This document shows positions 26,180 to 37,000 of a stretch of 64,000 nucleotides of DNA, piece by piece (within the stretch, counting starts at the first letter, position 1; each line of letters starts with the position of its first letter). The DNA is taken from NCBI GenBank assembly GCA_002500745.1, contig DLST01000007.1, forward strand, positions 189,786 through 253,785, written 5' to 3'. The notes under the pieces are model-generated. The model saw only the letters and a list, made by a program, of their open reading frames with translations. It had not been told where the DNA came from and searched no databases. This DNA is from Sphingobacterium sp. UBA7855 (GTDB taxonomy: Bacteria > Bacteroidota > Bacteroidia > Sphingobacteriales > Sphingobacteriaceae). Position numbers and translations under genes: made by a program.

Positions 26180-26370
26180 TCTTTTTTATTTTTATCGCCG
26201 TCATTATCTCTGTCATAAAATTCGCGTGCTTTTTTGAGACCGGTTGCGATAGCGATACCGTCGTCTGTCCCTTCGGCCAATATCGCATTAGCGATCTCGA
26301 TGGCTTTTTTGCGGATTTTAGCTGGCTGATTTTTATAAGATGTTGGGTAATCTTTGCTGCTCCAGGGCAT
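26176..26370 (-). CDS. YdaT-like (DUF2188-type) small protein
   Basis: 64 residues from the ATG at 26368-26370. This start is chosen over one 27 bases upstream because AAGGAGGA lies just ahead of it, one of the few strong Shine-Dalgarno sites in the window. The sequence MPWSSKDYPTSYKNQPAKIR followed by KAIEIANAILAEGTDDGIAIATG matches the start of Bacillus YdaT-type proteins, whose function is not established. It is small, highly charged and cytoplasmic, with a Lys/Asp-rich tail. It runs tail to tail into the PUL and its coding end overlaps the beta-helix stop by four bases. Confidence 0.75.
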   Translation of the reverse strand: MPWSSKDYPTSYKNQPAKIRKKAIEIANAILAEGTDDGIAIATGLKKAREFYDRDNDGDKNKKD

Positions 26371-26519
26371 AGTTCCTCCTTTTTTAGGAAGGAACAATTG
26401 TGGGTAATGGATCGTTTGATGAAGGTAGTGGTTTAAGGCTGTAAAAGCTGATTCCTTTTTACGTAGGGGAAGAGCTTTGCGTTTTGTTTTTTGGATAAGG
26501 GGCGAAATCCATCATAAAC

Positions 26520-26551
26520 AAAAAAAGCTCATCGTATGATGAGCTTTTTTT
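26520..26551 (-). terminator. terminator of the tRNA operon
   Basis: GCTCATC (26527-26533) and GATGAGC (26538-26544) form a 7-bp stem. A-runs before and T-runs after extend it, so on the minus strand the hairpin is followed by seven T just beyond the tRNA-Leu 3' end. It can work in both directions. Confidence 0.85.
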
Positions 26552-26552
26552 G

Positions 26553-26637
26553 TACCTAGGGCGGGAATCGAACCCGCACTCCCTTAACGGGAACAGGATT
26601 TTAAGTCCTGCGTGTCTACCAGTTCCACCACCTAGGC
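26553..26637 (-). tRNA. tRNA-Leu (anticodon TAA)
   Basis: Acceptor stem GCCTAGG/CCTAGGT, long variable arm typical of class II tRNA, T loop GGTTCGATTCC, and anticodon loop ACTTAAAAT with TAA. Length 85; the terminal CCA is not encoded. Last gene of the three-tRNA operon. Confidence 0.95.
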
Positions 26638-26642
26638 AGGTG

Positions 26643-26715
26643 AGCGAAAAACGAGATTCGAACTCGCGACCCCAACCTTGGCAAGGTTGTGCTCTACCAA
26701 CTGAGCTATTTTCGC
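26643..26715 (-). tRNA. tRNA-Gly (anticodon GCC)
   Basis: Acceptor GCGAAAA/TTTTCGC, D arm AGCTCAGTTGGTAGAGC, anticodon stem CAACC/GGTTG around TTGCCAA (GCC), T arm GAGTTCGAATCTC. Length 73, CCA not encoded. It lies 5 bases from tRNA-Leu, so the two are cut from one transcript. Confidence 0.95.
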
Positions 26716-26768
26716 ATTGGAATTATTATTCTTTCAATCGGTCAGAACATTGCGTTCTTCCTTTTCGG

Positions 26769-26841
26769 TGGTGCCAGCTGGATTCGAACCAGCGACACAA
26801 GGATTTTCAGTCCTTTGCTCTACCAACTGAGCTATGGCACC
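26769..26841 (-). tRNA. tRNA-Phe (anticodon GAA)
   Basis: Acceptor GGTGCCA/TGGCACC, D arm AGCTCAGTTGGTAGAGC, anticodon stem AAGGA/TCCTT around CTGAAAA (GAA), T arm CTGGTTCGAATCCAG. Length 73, CCA not encoded. First gene of the tRNA operon, 27 bases downstream of a strong promoter start region. Confidence 0.95.
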
Positions 26842-26875
26842 TTTTCAACGTAAGCTGTTTGCCTTATTGATGATG

Positions 26876-26905
26876 CAAATATAGACGGATTATTTGAATT
26901 ACAAA
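26876..26905 (-). promoter_or_regulatory. promoter of the tRNA operon
   Basis: On the minus strand TTTG (26905-26902), 18 bases, then TATATTTG (26883-26876), a near-perfect match to the Bacteroidota -33/-7 consensus TTTG-N19-TAnnTTTG. Transcription should begin near 26869, about 28 bases before tRNA-Phe. Confidence 0.75.
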
Positions 26906-26958
26906 AGTCAAAAGTGCTTTTTTTTGCGTTTAAACGCCAACCTGCTGATTTTTAAGTA

Positions 26959-26993
26959 AAAAAAATAAGGGGCTATCCGAATGGAATAGCCCC
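26959..26993 (-). terminator. rho-independent terminator after gapA
   Basis: GGGGCTAT (26969-26976) pairs with ATAGCCCC (26986-26993). On the minus strand the stem is followed by a T-rich run (complement of 26959-26968). It ends the pfkA-BadF-gapA transcript 25 bases after the gapA stop. Confidence 0.9.
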
Positions 26994-27017
26994 TGTATAG
27001 TTGGTTGACGCAGTTGA

Positions 27018-28872
<1,855 letters not shown>

Positions 28873-28889
28873 GTCTGTTCAATTTATGA

Positions 28890-29876
28890 TTATAAAATCT
28901 CAGCCATTTCCAATAAATCAGGGCTAAGTTTGATTTCCTTATTGCTGATTGCTTCTTCAATTGGAGTTGTCTGGATTTCATTGCCACGGAGTCCAACAGT
29001 AACACGTGTATTCCCTGCCAACAATTCATTGACAGCAGCAAAACCCAATCGACTAGCAAGCACGCGGTCGAAACTCGTTGGAGCACCACCACGCTGCAAA
29101 TGCCCTAATATACTAACTTTCGTGTCGTAATGATCAAACTTTTCCTTTACTTTTTTCGCTACATAATATGCTCCACCGTTTTGGTCGCCCTCAGCAACAA
29201 TAACGATAGAGGATGATTTCTTCTTAATCGCCCCATCTTCCAGGTGGCGGATCAGATCGTCAATAGCCGTTTCTTTTTCAGGAAGTAAAATCGCTTCGGC
29301 TCCGCCTGCAATACCGGCATTTAAAGCGATGCAGCCTGAGTCTCTACCCATTACCTCCACAAAGAAAAGACGTTCATGCGAAGCAGCCGTATCTCTGATT
29401 TTATCAATGGCTTCGATAACAGTATTATTGGCCGTATCATACCCAATGGTATAATCCGAGCCATACAAATCGTTGTCTATTGTTCCGGGTATGCCGACAA
29501 CAGGAATGTCAAATTCTTTGGAAAAAAAGTTTGCACCTGTAAAAGATCCATCACCGCCGATCACCACCAAAGCTTCAATACCGGCAGCTTTAAGATTGTC
29601 GTAGCCTTTTTGACGACCTTCCGGCGTTTTGAACTCCATGCAGCGCGCCGTTTTCAATATTGTACCACCACGTTGGATGATATTGCTGACCGAGCGCGTA
29701 TCCATTTCTATAAAATTGGCATCGATCATGCCTTGATAACCTTGGTAAATACCAGTTACTTCTAATCCTTTATGTAATGCTGTACGAACTACAGCACGTA
29801 TACAGGCATTCATGCCAGGAGCATCACCTCCAGATGTTAAAACGCCTATTTTTTTAATTTCTTTTATCACACGCAA
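28890..29876 (-). CDS. pfkA: 6-phosphofructokinase (ATP-dependent type)
   Basis: 328 residues, full length for a bacterial PfkA, which commits fructose 6-phosphate to glycolysis. Motifs in order: GVLTSGGDAPGMNA, VIGGDGSFTGA, the catalytic loop GIPGTIDNDLYGSD, and the substrate segment EVMGRDSGCIA. The Gly in GGDGS, rather than Asp, points to ATP and not pyrophosphate as phosphate donor. It is first in the operon pfkA-BadF-gapA. Its promoter region carries a 17-bp palindrome over the expected -33 site, facing a divergent Nudix-fold regulator gene. Confidence 0.97.
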   Translation of the reverse strand: MRVIKEIKKIGVLTSGGDAPGMNACIRAVVRTALHKGLEVTGIYQGYQGMIDANFIEMDTRSVSNIIQRGGTILKTARCMEFKTPEGRQKGYDNLKAAGIEALVVIGGDGSFTGANFFSKEFDIPVVGIPGTIDNDLYGSDYTIGYDTANNTVIEAIDKIRDTAASHERLFFVEVMGRDSGCIALNAGIAGGAEAILLPEKETAIDDLIRHLEDGAIKKKSSSIVIVAEGDQNGGAYYVAKKVKEKFDHYDTKVSILGHLQRGGAPTSFDRVLASRLGFAAVNELLAGNTRVTVGLRGNEIQTTPIEEAISNKEIKLSPDLLEMAEIL

Positions 29877-29890
29877 TATTTTAGGTGATA

Positions 29891-29925
29891 CGAATATAAG
29901 ATTTTTATAGTGTATATTCTACACT
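29891..29925 (-). promoter_or_regulatory. pfkA promoter with AGTGTA-N5-TACACT operator
   Basis: A palindrome AGTGTA-TATTC-TACACT occupies 29909-29925. On the minus strand the -7-like box TATATTCG lies at 29898-29891. Counting 19 bases upstream puts the -33 position at 29918-29921, inside the palindrome and not TTTG. A nearly identical palindrome has the same position ahead of the gene at 52135. Regulator binding here is inference. Confidence 0.55.
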
Positions 29926-30052
29926 TTGAGTAAATTTTTCAATATTTTTTTGCGCATCACGTTTAGGAAGCGTATAATTGTTACAGATAACCCGAAGATT
30001 AGTAACCGCTAAATTTAGCTCAGTATATTGCACATAAATTGATTTAGAAGTT

Positions 30053-30724
30053 TTGTATAGTAATTTTACCGTAGACTGTGTCATATTAGGCTTTCACGAA
30101 GGAGAATTAAAAGTTCTTCTGGCCGAAAGAAATGAATATCCTTTTAAGGATTGGTGGGCATTGCCAGGCTTTTTCGTGGACAACGATGAAGAGATGGAAG
30201 ATGCCGTGAAGCGGATTTTGTATGAAAATACAGGGTTAAAAGATGTCTTTATGGATCAGCTCCATTCCTTTGCCGGTTTAAAAAGGCACCCAAAGGGAAG
30301 AATTTTGACCGTGGCTTATTACGCACTCATTCAATTGGATAATACCAAACTAAAAACTAAGCCTGTTACAAATTACATGAAACAGGCCAAATGGTTTCCT
30401 GTTCGTAATGTACCCGAACTAGCCTTTGACCACAAGCAGATTTTGGACCTCTGTCTGGAAAGATTGCAGCGCCGACTCGCTTATAAGCCTATCGCTTTTG
30501 AATTGCTTCCCGAAAAATTTACCCTCACCCAGCTACAGCTGGTCTATGAGGGAATATTGAATAAACAACTCGATAAGCGCAATTTTAGAAAGAAAATGCA
30601 AAACTATGGGTTCCTAAAAGAACTCGACGAGGTACAGACCGGGGTGGCGTATCGCGCAGCACGGCTCTATAAATTGGACAAAAGGAAGTTCCTAAAACAT
30701 TTTCAGAATACGGTCGCGTTTTGA
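30053..30724 (+). CDS. Nudix-fold transcriptional regulator (NrtR-like), catalytic box degenerate
   Basis: 223 residues: an N-terminal Nudix-like domain (about 1-140) and a C-terminal winged helix (about 150-223, FTLTQLQLVYEGIL). In an active Nudix box the core is REUxEE; here it reads RILYEN, with two metal-binding Glu replaced, as in NrtR/AraR-like regulators that bind sugar nucleotides, ADP-ribose or sugars without hydrolysis. The start is a TTG at 30053: no ATG occurs before residue 47, an in-frame stop lies 15 bases upstream of the TTG, and relatives begin with similar YSNFTVDCVI sequence. It is divergent from pfkA; the palindrome in the shared upstream region is a plausible operator. 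Confidence 0.85.
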   Translation: MYSNFTVDCVILGFHEGELKVLLAERNEYPFKDWWALPGFFVDNDEEMEDAVKRILYENTGLKDVFMDQLHSFAGLKRHPKGRILTVAYYALIQLDNTKLKTKPVTNYMKQAKWFPVRNVPELAFDHKQILDLCLERLQRRLAYKPIAFELLPEKFTLTQLQLVYEGILNKQLDKRNFRKKMQNYGFLKELDEVQTGVAYRAARLYKLDKRKFLKHFQNTVAF

Positions 30725-30743
30725 TTGAACGATTTATCATATT

Positions 30744-30773
30744 AAAGGCAAACTTGTAAAGTTTGCCTTTTTT
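30744..30773 (+). terminator. rho-independent terminator
   Basis: AAAGGCAAAC (30744-30753) pairs with GTTTGCCTTT (30761-30770), with two further pairs around a 3-base loop and a T-run to 30773. It ends the Nudix-fold regulator transcript. Confidence 0.92.
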
Positions 30774-30816
30774 GTTGTCAGCTCAATATCAAAATTATTA
30801 CAATTTCAAAATATAT

Positions 30817-30847
30817 TTTGTACAGCATGTTACTTTTTATATTTTTG
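30817..30847 (+). promoter_or_regulatory. promoter of the TetR-efflux operon
   Basis: TTTG (30817-30820), exactly 19 bases, then TATTTTTG (30840-30847): a full match to the Bacteroidota TTTG-N19-TAnnTTTG consensus. The transcription start is expected near 30854, 40 bases before the TetR gene. Confidence 0.8.
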
Positions 30848-30852
30848 AACAA

Positions 30853-30872
30853 TTTCTGATAAAAGTCAGAAA
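30853..30872 (+). promoter_or_regulatory. predicted TetR operator
   Basis: TTTCTGA (30853-30859) and TCAGAAA (30866-30872) form a perfect inverted repeat with a 6-base spacer. It covers the expected transcription start of the promoter at 30817-30847 and lies 22 bases ahead of the TetR gene, so the regulator probably represses its own operon here. Confidence 0.7.
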
Positions 30873-30894
30873 GTTGAAAGGAATTTTTTGAAGA

Positions 30895-31494
30895 ATGGAA
30901 GATAGAAAAGATCAAATCATCGAGGCGGCGATACGACGCTTTATGCATTACGGTTTTAGTAAGACTACGATGAATGAAATTGCGGAGGATATAAAAATTA
31001 CTAAGGCGAATTTGTATTACTATTATTCAGAGAAGAATGCATTGATACGCGATGTGATTGTGCGTTTGACAGATGAGTATAGGGAAGAGGAAGAAAGGAT
31101 GGCGGATGCACATCAAGGCACAACGTACGAACTGATCATCAAGGTTTTGGAGCTACGTGATGCTTTTGTGCGGAAATACTACATGTTGCACATGAACGAA
31201 AATCTGGAATGGATAAAGGGACTTTCGATGCAGGATTTTTTTCAGTGCCTGCATGACCGGGATGTGAAGGCATTATTTGAGATTTTACAGGTAGGTGCCG
31301 AAAAGGGCGAAATCGATGGGGAACATCTCTATGAAACTGCCGAGATATATGTGGAATTGATGAAGAGTCTCTCGCTGATGTGCAATATTTCGGATATCAT
31401 TTCGGGCATACCAAACCAGGATCGTTTTGATGAAGTATTGCAAAAGCAAAAGTTGGCTACCAAGCTTTTTTTTAACGGTATAGGTAAAAAGTAG
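30895..31494 (+). CDS. TetR/AcrR-family repressor
   Basis: 199 residues. The N-terminal helix-turn-helix is typical: IIEAAIRRFMHYGFSKTTMN, then IAEDIKITKANLYYYYSEKNAL. The C-terminal half (about 60-199) is the all-helical ligand and dimerisation domain, of unknown ligand. It is the first gene of an operon with TolC, membrane-fusion and RND genes (28 bases to the next start), so it almost certainly controls the pump, being released by a pump substrate. A consensus promoter and a 20-bp inverted repeat immediately upstream support autoregulation. Confidence 0.93.
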   Translation: MEDRKDQIIEAAIRRFMHYGFSKTTMNEIAEDIKITKANLYYYYSEKNALIRDVIVRLTDEYREEEERMADAHQGTTYELIIKVLELRDAFVRKYYMLHMNENLEWIKGLSMQDFFQCLHDRDVKALFEILQVGAEKGEIDGEHLYETAEIYVELMKSLSLMCNISDIISGIPNQDRFDEVLQKQKLATKLFFNGIGKK

Positions 31495-31522
31495 ATATAA
31501 AATTAGGATAAACAAATTAGGA

Positions 31523-32866
31523 ATGAAAACAATCAGAATACTAGCCAGCCTTTTATTAGGTACGATGGTTTTCCAAAGTCATGCACAACAACAGTTAACC
31601 TTAAGTGATGCCATTAAATTTGCGTTACAAAATAAGGCGGATGCAAAAAAGGCAGGTCTTGATGTCGTCAATGCCGAGCATAAAATTGCGGAAGTTAAGT
31701 CAGGAGCATTACCACAGGTGAATTTTAACGGTGGAATTACCTACAACCCGATGATCCAAAAAGTTGCATTACCCGGGGAAATCGTCGGTCAGCCCGGAAC
31801 AACCGTGATGGCGGCTTTTGGACAAAAATGGCAATCTACTAATACCATCAGTTTAAACCAACAGCTGTTTAACCAGACGGTATTTACGGGGCTGAAAGCC
31901 GCAAAAACCACCCGCGAATTTTATGTGATCAATAAGACCTTGACCGATGAGCAACTGATCGAGAAAGTGGCGAATAGTTATTATGATGTTTACCAATCTA
32001 AATTACAGTTAAAAACGGTTGAGAACAACCTGGAAAGTACCACCAAAACAAGGGATGTAATCGAAGGCTTGGTCAAAAACGGATTGGCAAAAAAAATTGA
32101 CCTGGATCGTACCAATGTTTCCGTAACCAACTTGAAAGCGTCCAGGCAACAGCTGATCAATGCGGTGGAACTGAAAGAAAATGCACTGAAATTTGTGATT
32201 GGCATGTCCATGACCGAGCAAATTACAATGCCTAGTTCAACTTTTGAAACCGTTGCATTGGATGCAATATATGATCCGCTTGATGTGTCGAGTAGAACAG
32301 AAATTCAGGTGCTGTCAAAACAGAATGAATTGCTTGAACTAAATAAAAAGGCAGAGATCTCCAAATATTATCCGACGCTTTCGTTGACAGCGAATTATGG
32401 AAGACAGGGATTGGGACCTGTATTTCCGATATTTTCTAAGGCACAGGGGGTAAATTGGTCTGGCTTTTCTGGCATCGGACTAAACCTTACGGTTCCTATT
32501 TTTAACGGTTTCCTTACACGATCCAAAGTGCGTCAGGCGCAGATTGATATCGATAAACTGCAGATCGATATTGCCGACACCAAGCTGGCCTTGAATATGG
32601 CGGCTGAGAACTCACGGGTACAGATCAAAAACTCCTTATTGACAATCGAATCGAACCGTAAAAATGTTGATCTGGCAAAATCAGTCTTAGATGATACCAA
32701 CAACAATTATAAAAATGGACTAGCGACATTGACTGATCTGCTGGATGCTGAAAATGCGTATGCAGATGCGCAAAATAATTTAAATACTTCTTTGCTGGAT
32801 TATAAAATTGCTGAGGTGCAGCTGATCAAAGCGAATGGAAAACTTAAATCATTGATTAACGAATAA
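31523..32866 (+). CDS. TolC-family outer-membrane efflux protein
   Basis: 447 residues with a signal peptide (ending QSHAQQ). The two long helical repeats of TolC are visible: QQLTLSDAIKFALQNKADAK at the start of the first half, and the second-repeat region that ends in LTDLLDAENAYADAQNNL. Between them are beta strands of the barrel and long coiled-coil helices. It forms the outer-membrane channel of the tripartite RND pump encoded with it, 28 bases after the TetR gene and 14 bases before the adaptor gene. Substrate cannot be predicted. A second, partial TolC-family gene lies at the right edge of the window. Confidence 0.95.
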   Translation: MKTIRILASLLLGTMVFQSHAQQQLTLSDAIKFALQNKADAKKAGLDVVNAEHKIAEVKSGALPQVNFNGGITYNPMIQKVALPGEIVGQPGTTVMAAFGQKWQSTNTISLNQQLFNQTVFTGLKAAKTTREFYVINKTLTDEQLIEKVANSYYDVYQSKLQLKTVENNLESTTKTRDVIEGLVKNGLAKKIDLDRTNVSVTNLKASRQQLINAVELKENALKFVIGMSMTEQITMPSSTFETVALDAIYDPLDVSSRTEIQVLSKQNELLELNKKAEISKYYPTLSLTANYGRQGLGPVFPIFSKAQGVNWSGFSGIGLNLTVPIFNGFLTRSKVRQAQIDIDKLQIDIADTKLALNMAAENSRVQIKNSLLTIESNRKNVDLAKSVLDDTNNNYKNGLATLTDLLDAENAYADAQNNLNTSLLDYKIAEVQLIKANGKLKSLINE

Positions 32867-32880
32867 TTGACTAATACAAT

Positions 32881-33936
32881 ATGAAACGCGGAATTATTAC
32901 CCTACTTATTATTGCTGCTGGCTTAGCAGGAATATTTTTTGTGTTAAATAAAAATAAAAAGAAAAATGAAGCTGAAACAGCGGAGGTTGCCAAGAAGAAT
33001 GCAGCAATCGCTGTACGTATCGATACAGCGAAAGTGTCTTCCATGGATTTACGCTATACCGCAAATGGCACCTTCTCGCCCAAACAGGAAGTAACTGTTT
33101 CGGCTCAAACTGCCGGCAGAGTTGTGAGAGTATTGGTGGATGAAGGTTCGCGTGTGAGCGCCGGGCAGACCTTGGCGATCATTGAAGGCGATAAGCTGAA
33201 TGTCAATGTAGCCAATGCCCAAGCCGCATATACCAATGCGCAGGCCGATCTGCAACGCTTTGAAAGTGCTTACTCAACAGGGGGGGTGACCAAACAACAG
33301 TTGGATCAGGTAAAATTACAGTTTGAGAATGCGAAGAATAACCTACAGGCTTCCAAATTGAATGCAGGCGACGTGACCATCAAAACATCGGTGTCTGGTA
33401 TTGTCAATGCGCGTAAAATCGAACCAGGTACTTACCTGAATATTGGAGCTCCGGCCTTTGATATCGTCAATGTGGCGACGTTGAAATTGCGTGTTAACGT
33501 TGATGAAAAGAACGTTGCAACGTTAAAGATCGGTCAGTCTGTGGATGTGAGTGCAAGTGTGTATGCCGATGAGCGCTTTACAGGAAAGATAACGTTTATA
33601 GCCCCCAAATCGGACGGTAGCTTAAATTTTCCGGTAGAGATAGAGGTCAACAATGCATCAAACAAATTGCGTGCAGGTATGTACGGCACAGCCATCTTTG
33701 GTGAGGGTGTTGCCACCAACACCTTGATCGTGCCGCGCAATGCTTTTGTAGGTAGTGTGAGCGACAACAAGATTTTTGTGCTTAAAAATGGTAAAGCAAT
33801 TGAAACAACGGTCAAATCGGGTAGAAACTTTGGTGATTACATCGAGATTTTAGGTGGTTTGCAAGATGGTGATCAGGTGATTGTATCGGGTCAGATCAAT
33901 TTATTTGACCAAAGCCCTGTAGAAATTATTAAATAG
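32881..33936 (+). CDS. RND efflux periplasmic adaptor (membrane fusion protein)
   Basis: 351 residues. An N-terminal membrane helix (about 5-22) is followed by the barrel-sandwich (lipoyl-like) half VTVSAQTAGRVVRVLVDEGS, a helical hairpin (about 105-165), the second half-lipoyl segment VTIKTSVSGIVNARKIEPGT and beta-barrel and membrane-proximal domains. It bridges the inner-membrane RND protein and the TolC channel. It has no lipobox and is anchored by the N-terminal helix. It lies 14 bases after the TolC gene and 66 bases before the RND gene; that gap can form nested hairpins. Confidence 0.95.
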   Translation: MKRGIITLLIIAAGLAGIFFVLNKNKKKNEAETAEVAKKNAAIAVRIDTAKVSSMDLRYTANGTFSPKQEVTVSAQTAGRVVRVLVDEGSRVSAGQTLAIIEGDKLNVNVANAQAAYTNAQADLQRFESAYSTGGVTKQQLDQVKLQFENAKNNLQASKLNAGDVTIKTSVSGIVNARKIEPGTYLNIGAPAFDIVNVATLKLRVNVDEKNVATLKIGQSVDVSASVYADERFTGKITFIAPKSDGSLNFPVEIEVNNASNKLRAGMYGTAIFGEGVATNTLIVPRNAFVGSVSDNKIFVLKNGKAIETTVKSGRNFGDYIEILGGLQDGDQVIVSGQINLFDQSPVEIIK

Positions 33937-34002
33937 AGAATACTGTAATCAATAGCCGATGAAACGCTGTCTTTGCACGGCTATTTAAAATAAAATATTC
34001 TA

Positions 34003-37000
34003 ATGAAAATTACCGAAATATCGATAAAACGCCCCAGTATCATTATCGTATTATTTATAATACTGACATTGGGTGGGTTGTTTTCTTATACGCAATTGGG
34101 CTACGAACTGGTCCCTAAGTTTGAAATTAACGTAATCACGGTACAAACAATCTATCCGGGGGCATCGCCTGCGGAAGTGGAAAGTTCGGTCACCAAGAAG
34201 ATAGAAGATGCAATCTCTTCGTTGGAAAGTATCAAAAAGGTGGAGTCGACCTCGCTCGAAGGGGTTTCGATTGTGATGGTTACCCTGAATAACGGTGCAG
34301 ATGTCAACTTCCTCCTGACAGATGCCCAGCGAAAAATCAACGCTGTCGTCAACGATTTGCCGGACGATGTGAAGACGCCTTCGCTCTCCAAATTCTCATT
34401 TGATGACGTGGCAATCATGAGTCTGGCCGTTACATCCAACTTGTCAGAGAAAGAGCTTTACGACTTATTGGACAATAAAATACAACCGGTCTTTGCCCGT
34501 ATCAACGGGGTTGCCAAGGTGGACATGATCGGTGGGGAGGAACGCGAAATACAGATTTCTGTAGATCCCAAAAAAATTGAAGGCTATGGACTCACAATTT
34601 CGCAGGTGCAACAAACGATTGCATCGTCCAACCTGGATTTTCCTACAGGTAACGTCAGTACCCGCGACAACCGTACAACGATTCGTCTTGCAGGTAAAGT
34701 AACCTCTATCGAAGAATTGCGCAATCTGCCTATCACTACGCCTGCAGGCGTGCAGATCTATCTGCGCGATATCGCCGATGTACAGGATGGTATCAAAGAG
34801 ATTGAAAAGGTGGCACGTTTGGACCGCCAAAACACGATTTTGCTCCAGGTATTTAAACAGTCTGATGCGAATGCCGTGGCTGTCTCTGAGGCCGTAAAGA
34901 AAGTGATCGCTGTGCGTGATAAAGATGGAAAGGTGATTAGTGGGGTAGAGAAAGATTATGCGGCACAGAATATTAAAATTCTGGTGGCCAATGACTCTTC
35001 TGATTTTACCTTGAATGCGGCTGATAACGTTATCCACGATTTGATGATCGCCATTGCTTTGGTGGGTTTTATCATGCTTTTCTTCCTGCAAAGTTTGCGT
35101 AATGCTGCCATTACCATGGTAGCGATCCCGCTCTCCTTGATTGCAACTTTTATCGGTTTGCTACTGATGGGGTATACCTTAAATCTCATGTCCTTACTGG
35201 GATTGTCGCTGGTGGTAGGTATCTTGGTGGATGATGCGATCGTAGTGATCGAAAACATTCACCGCCATATGGAGATGGGGAAAAATAAAGTACGCGCAGC
35301 GTATGATGGGGCGTCTGAAATTGGATTTACGGTAACGGCAATCACCTTGGTCATTGTCGTCGTGTTCCTTCCAATCGCCATGTCAACGGGATTGGTGGCC
35401 AATATCCTTGCACAGTTCTGTGTGACTGTCATCATCTCGACGCTATTGTCCTTATTGGTATCCTTTACGGTCGTACCGTGGTTGTATTCACGCTTCGGTA
35501 AATTGGAGCATCTAAGCAAGAAGTCGCTGTTTGGTCGTGTTATCCATGGTTTTGAAAGTGGTCTGAACAGCTTTACACATTGGGTTGCCGGTTTGTTAAC
35601 CTGGTCATTAAAAAATGTCAAAACCAAATTGGCGACTTTAGGTTTAGCGATCGGTTTACTTATTGCATCATTCGCACTCGTGGTAAAAGGTTATATCGGT
35701 TCCGATTTCTTTCCGAGTGTAGACCGGAAAGAATTTTTTATCCAGCTGGAACTCGATAAGGATGCTTCTTTGGAAAAGACGAACTTGTTAACACAGAAAG
35801 CGGAGGCCTATATTACGGCGAAGCCAGATGTCAAGGAAATCATTACGACAGTTGGTCAGTCCTCAGACGGAATGGCGTCGACAACAGGCTCGCGTTATAA
35901 ATCGGAGATCCATGTGATTCTCGACAAAGAAAATTTTGAAGGCAACTCACAGGTGTATTCAGCGACTTTAAAACGCGAACTGGAAAATAAGCTGATCGGT
36001 GCCAAGATCAAAACGGTAAACGTAGGTATCATGGGAGCGGAACAAGCACCATTGAAATTGACCATTATTGGTGCCTCGGTTGAAGATGCCCAGGAATTTG
36101 CTGAGAAAGCAGCAGATCTATTGCGTAAAATTCCAGGATCTGCGGGGGTTAAGTTGACTTCCGAAGCGGGTAATCCGGAGATCAATGTGAAGATAGACCG
36201 CGATAAAATGACTTCGTTGGGATTGAACGTATCTACCGTAGGTATGACCATGCAGACAGCATTCTCCGGTAATACGGATAATAAATATAGAGCAGGGGAC
36301 AACGAGTACGACATCAACATACGCTATAACGAAAGTGGTCGTGCAACAATCGACAATGTGCGAGCCCTTAAATTTATCAACAATAATGGTGCTTCCATTT
36401 CATTGGATCAATTTGCTGAAGTGACGTATGGCTCTGGACCTACTTTGTTAGAACGACGCGACAAGTCGCCAGCCGTATCTATTCAGGGGCAGGTTATCGG
36501 TAGACCGATGGGTACTGTCGCTCAAGAGTGGCAGGCGCAGTTTGAGAAATTGCCGCGTAAACCGGGAATTGTATTTGTATGGGGTGGTAATATGGAAAAT
36601 CAAACTGAAGGTTTCGGTACATTGGGAATTGCTTTGTTAGCATCCATCATACTAGTATACCTTGTTATGGTCGCACTGTACGACAGTTTTATCACGCCGT
36701 TTGTCGTGTTATTCTCAATTCCATTGTCGTTTATTGGTGCATTGTTGTTCCTGGCATTGGGAAATCAGACCTTGAACATCTTTACTATTTTGGGTATTAT
36801 CATGTTGATTGGTCTAGTTGCTAAAAATGCGATCATGCTCGTCGATTTTGCCAATCACCGTAAGGAAGCCGGCGATAATACTCATGACGCTTTAGTGGCT
36901 GCCAACCATGCGCGTCTTCGTCCGATCCTGATGACGACAATTGCGATGGTTTTCGGTATGATCCCTATTGCAATCGCTACAGGCGATGGTGCAGATATGA

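Noticed and set aside
9831-26841. The PUL as a mobile island bordered by tRNA genes
   Set aside because: The segment looks richer in G+C than the glycolysis and ribosomal genes, but I found no integrase, transposase or repeated tRNA end that would mark attachment sites.
26550-26870. A 106-residue plus-strand reading frame between the PUL and gapA
   Set aside because: It runs antisense through three intact tRNA genes, and its sequence is explained by their conserved arms.
34465-35091. A 208-residue antisense reading frame inside the RND transporter gene
   Set aside because: Mirror of the coding frame of a highly conserved pump gene; Cys/His/Ile-rich text with no family features.
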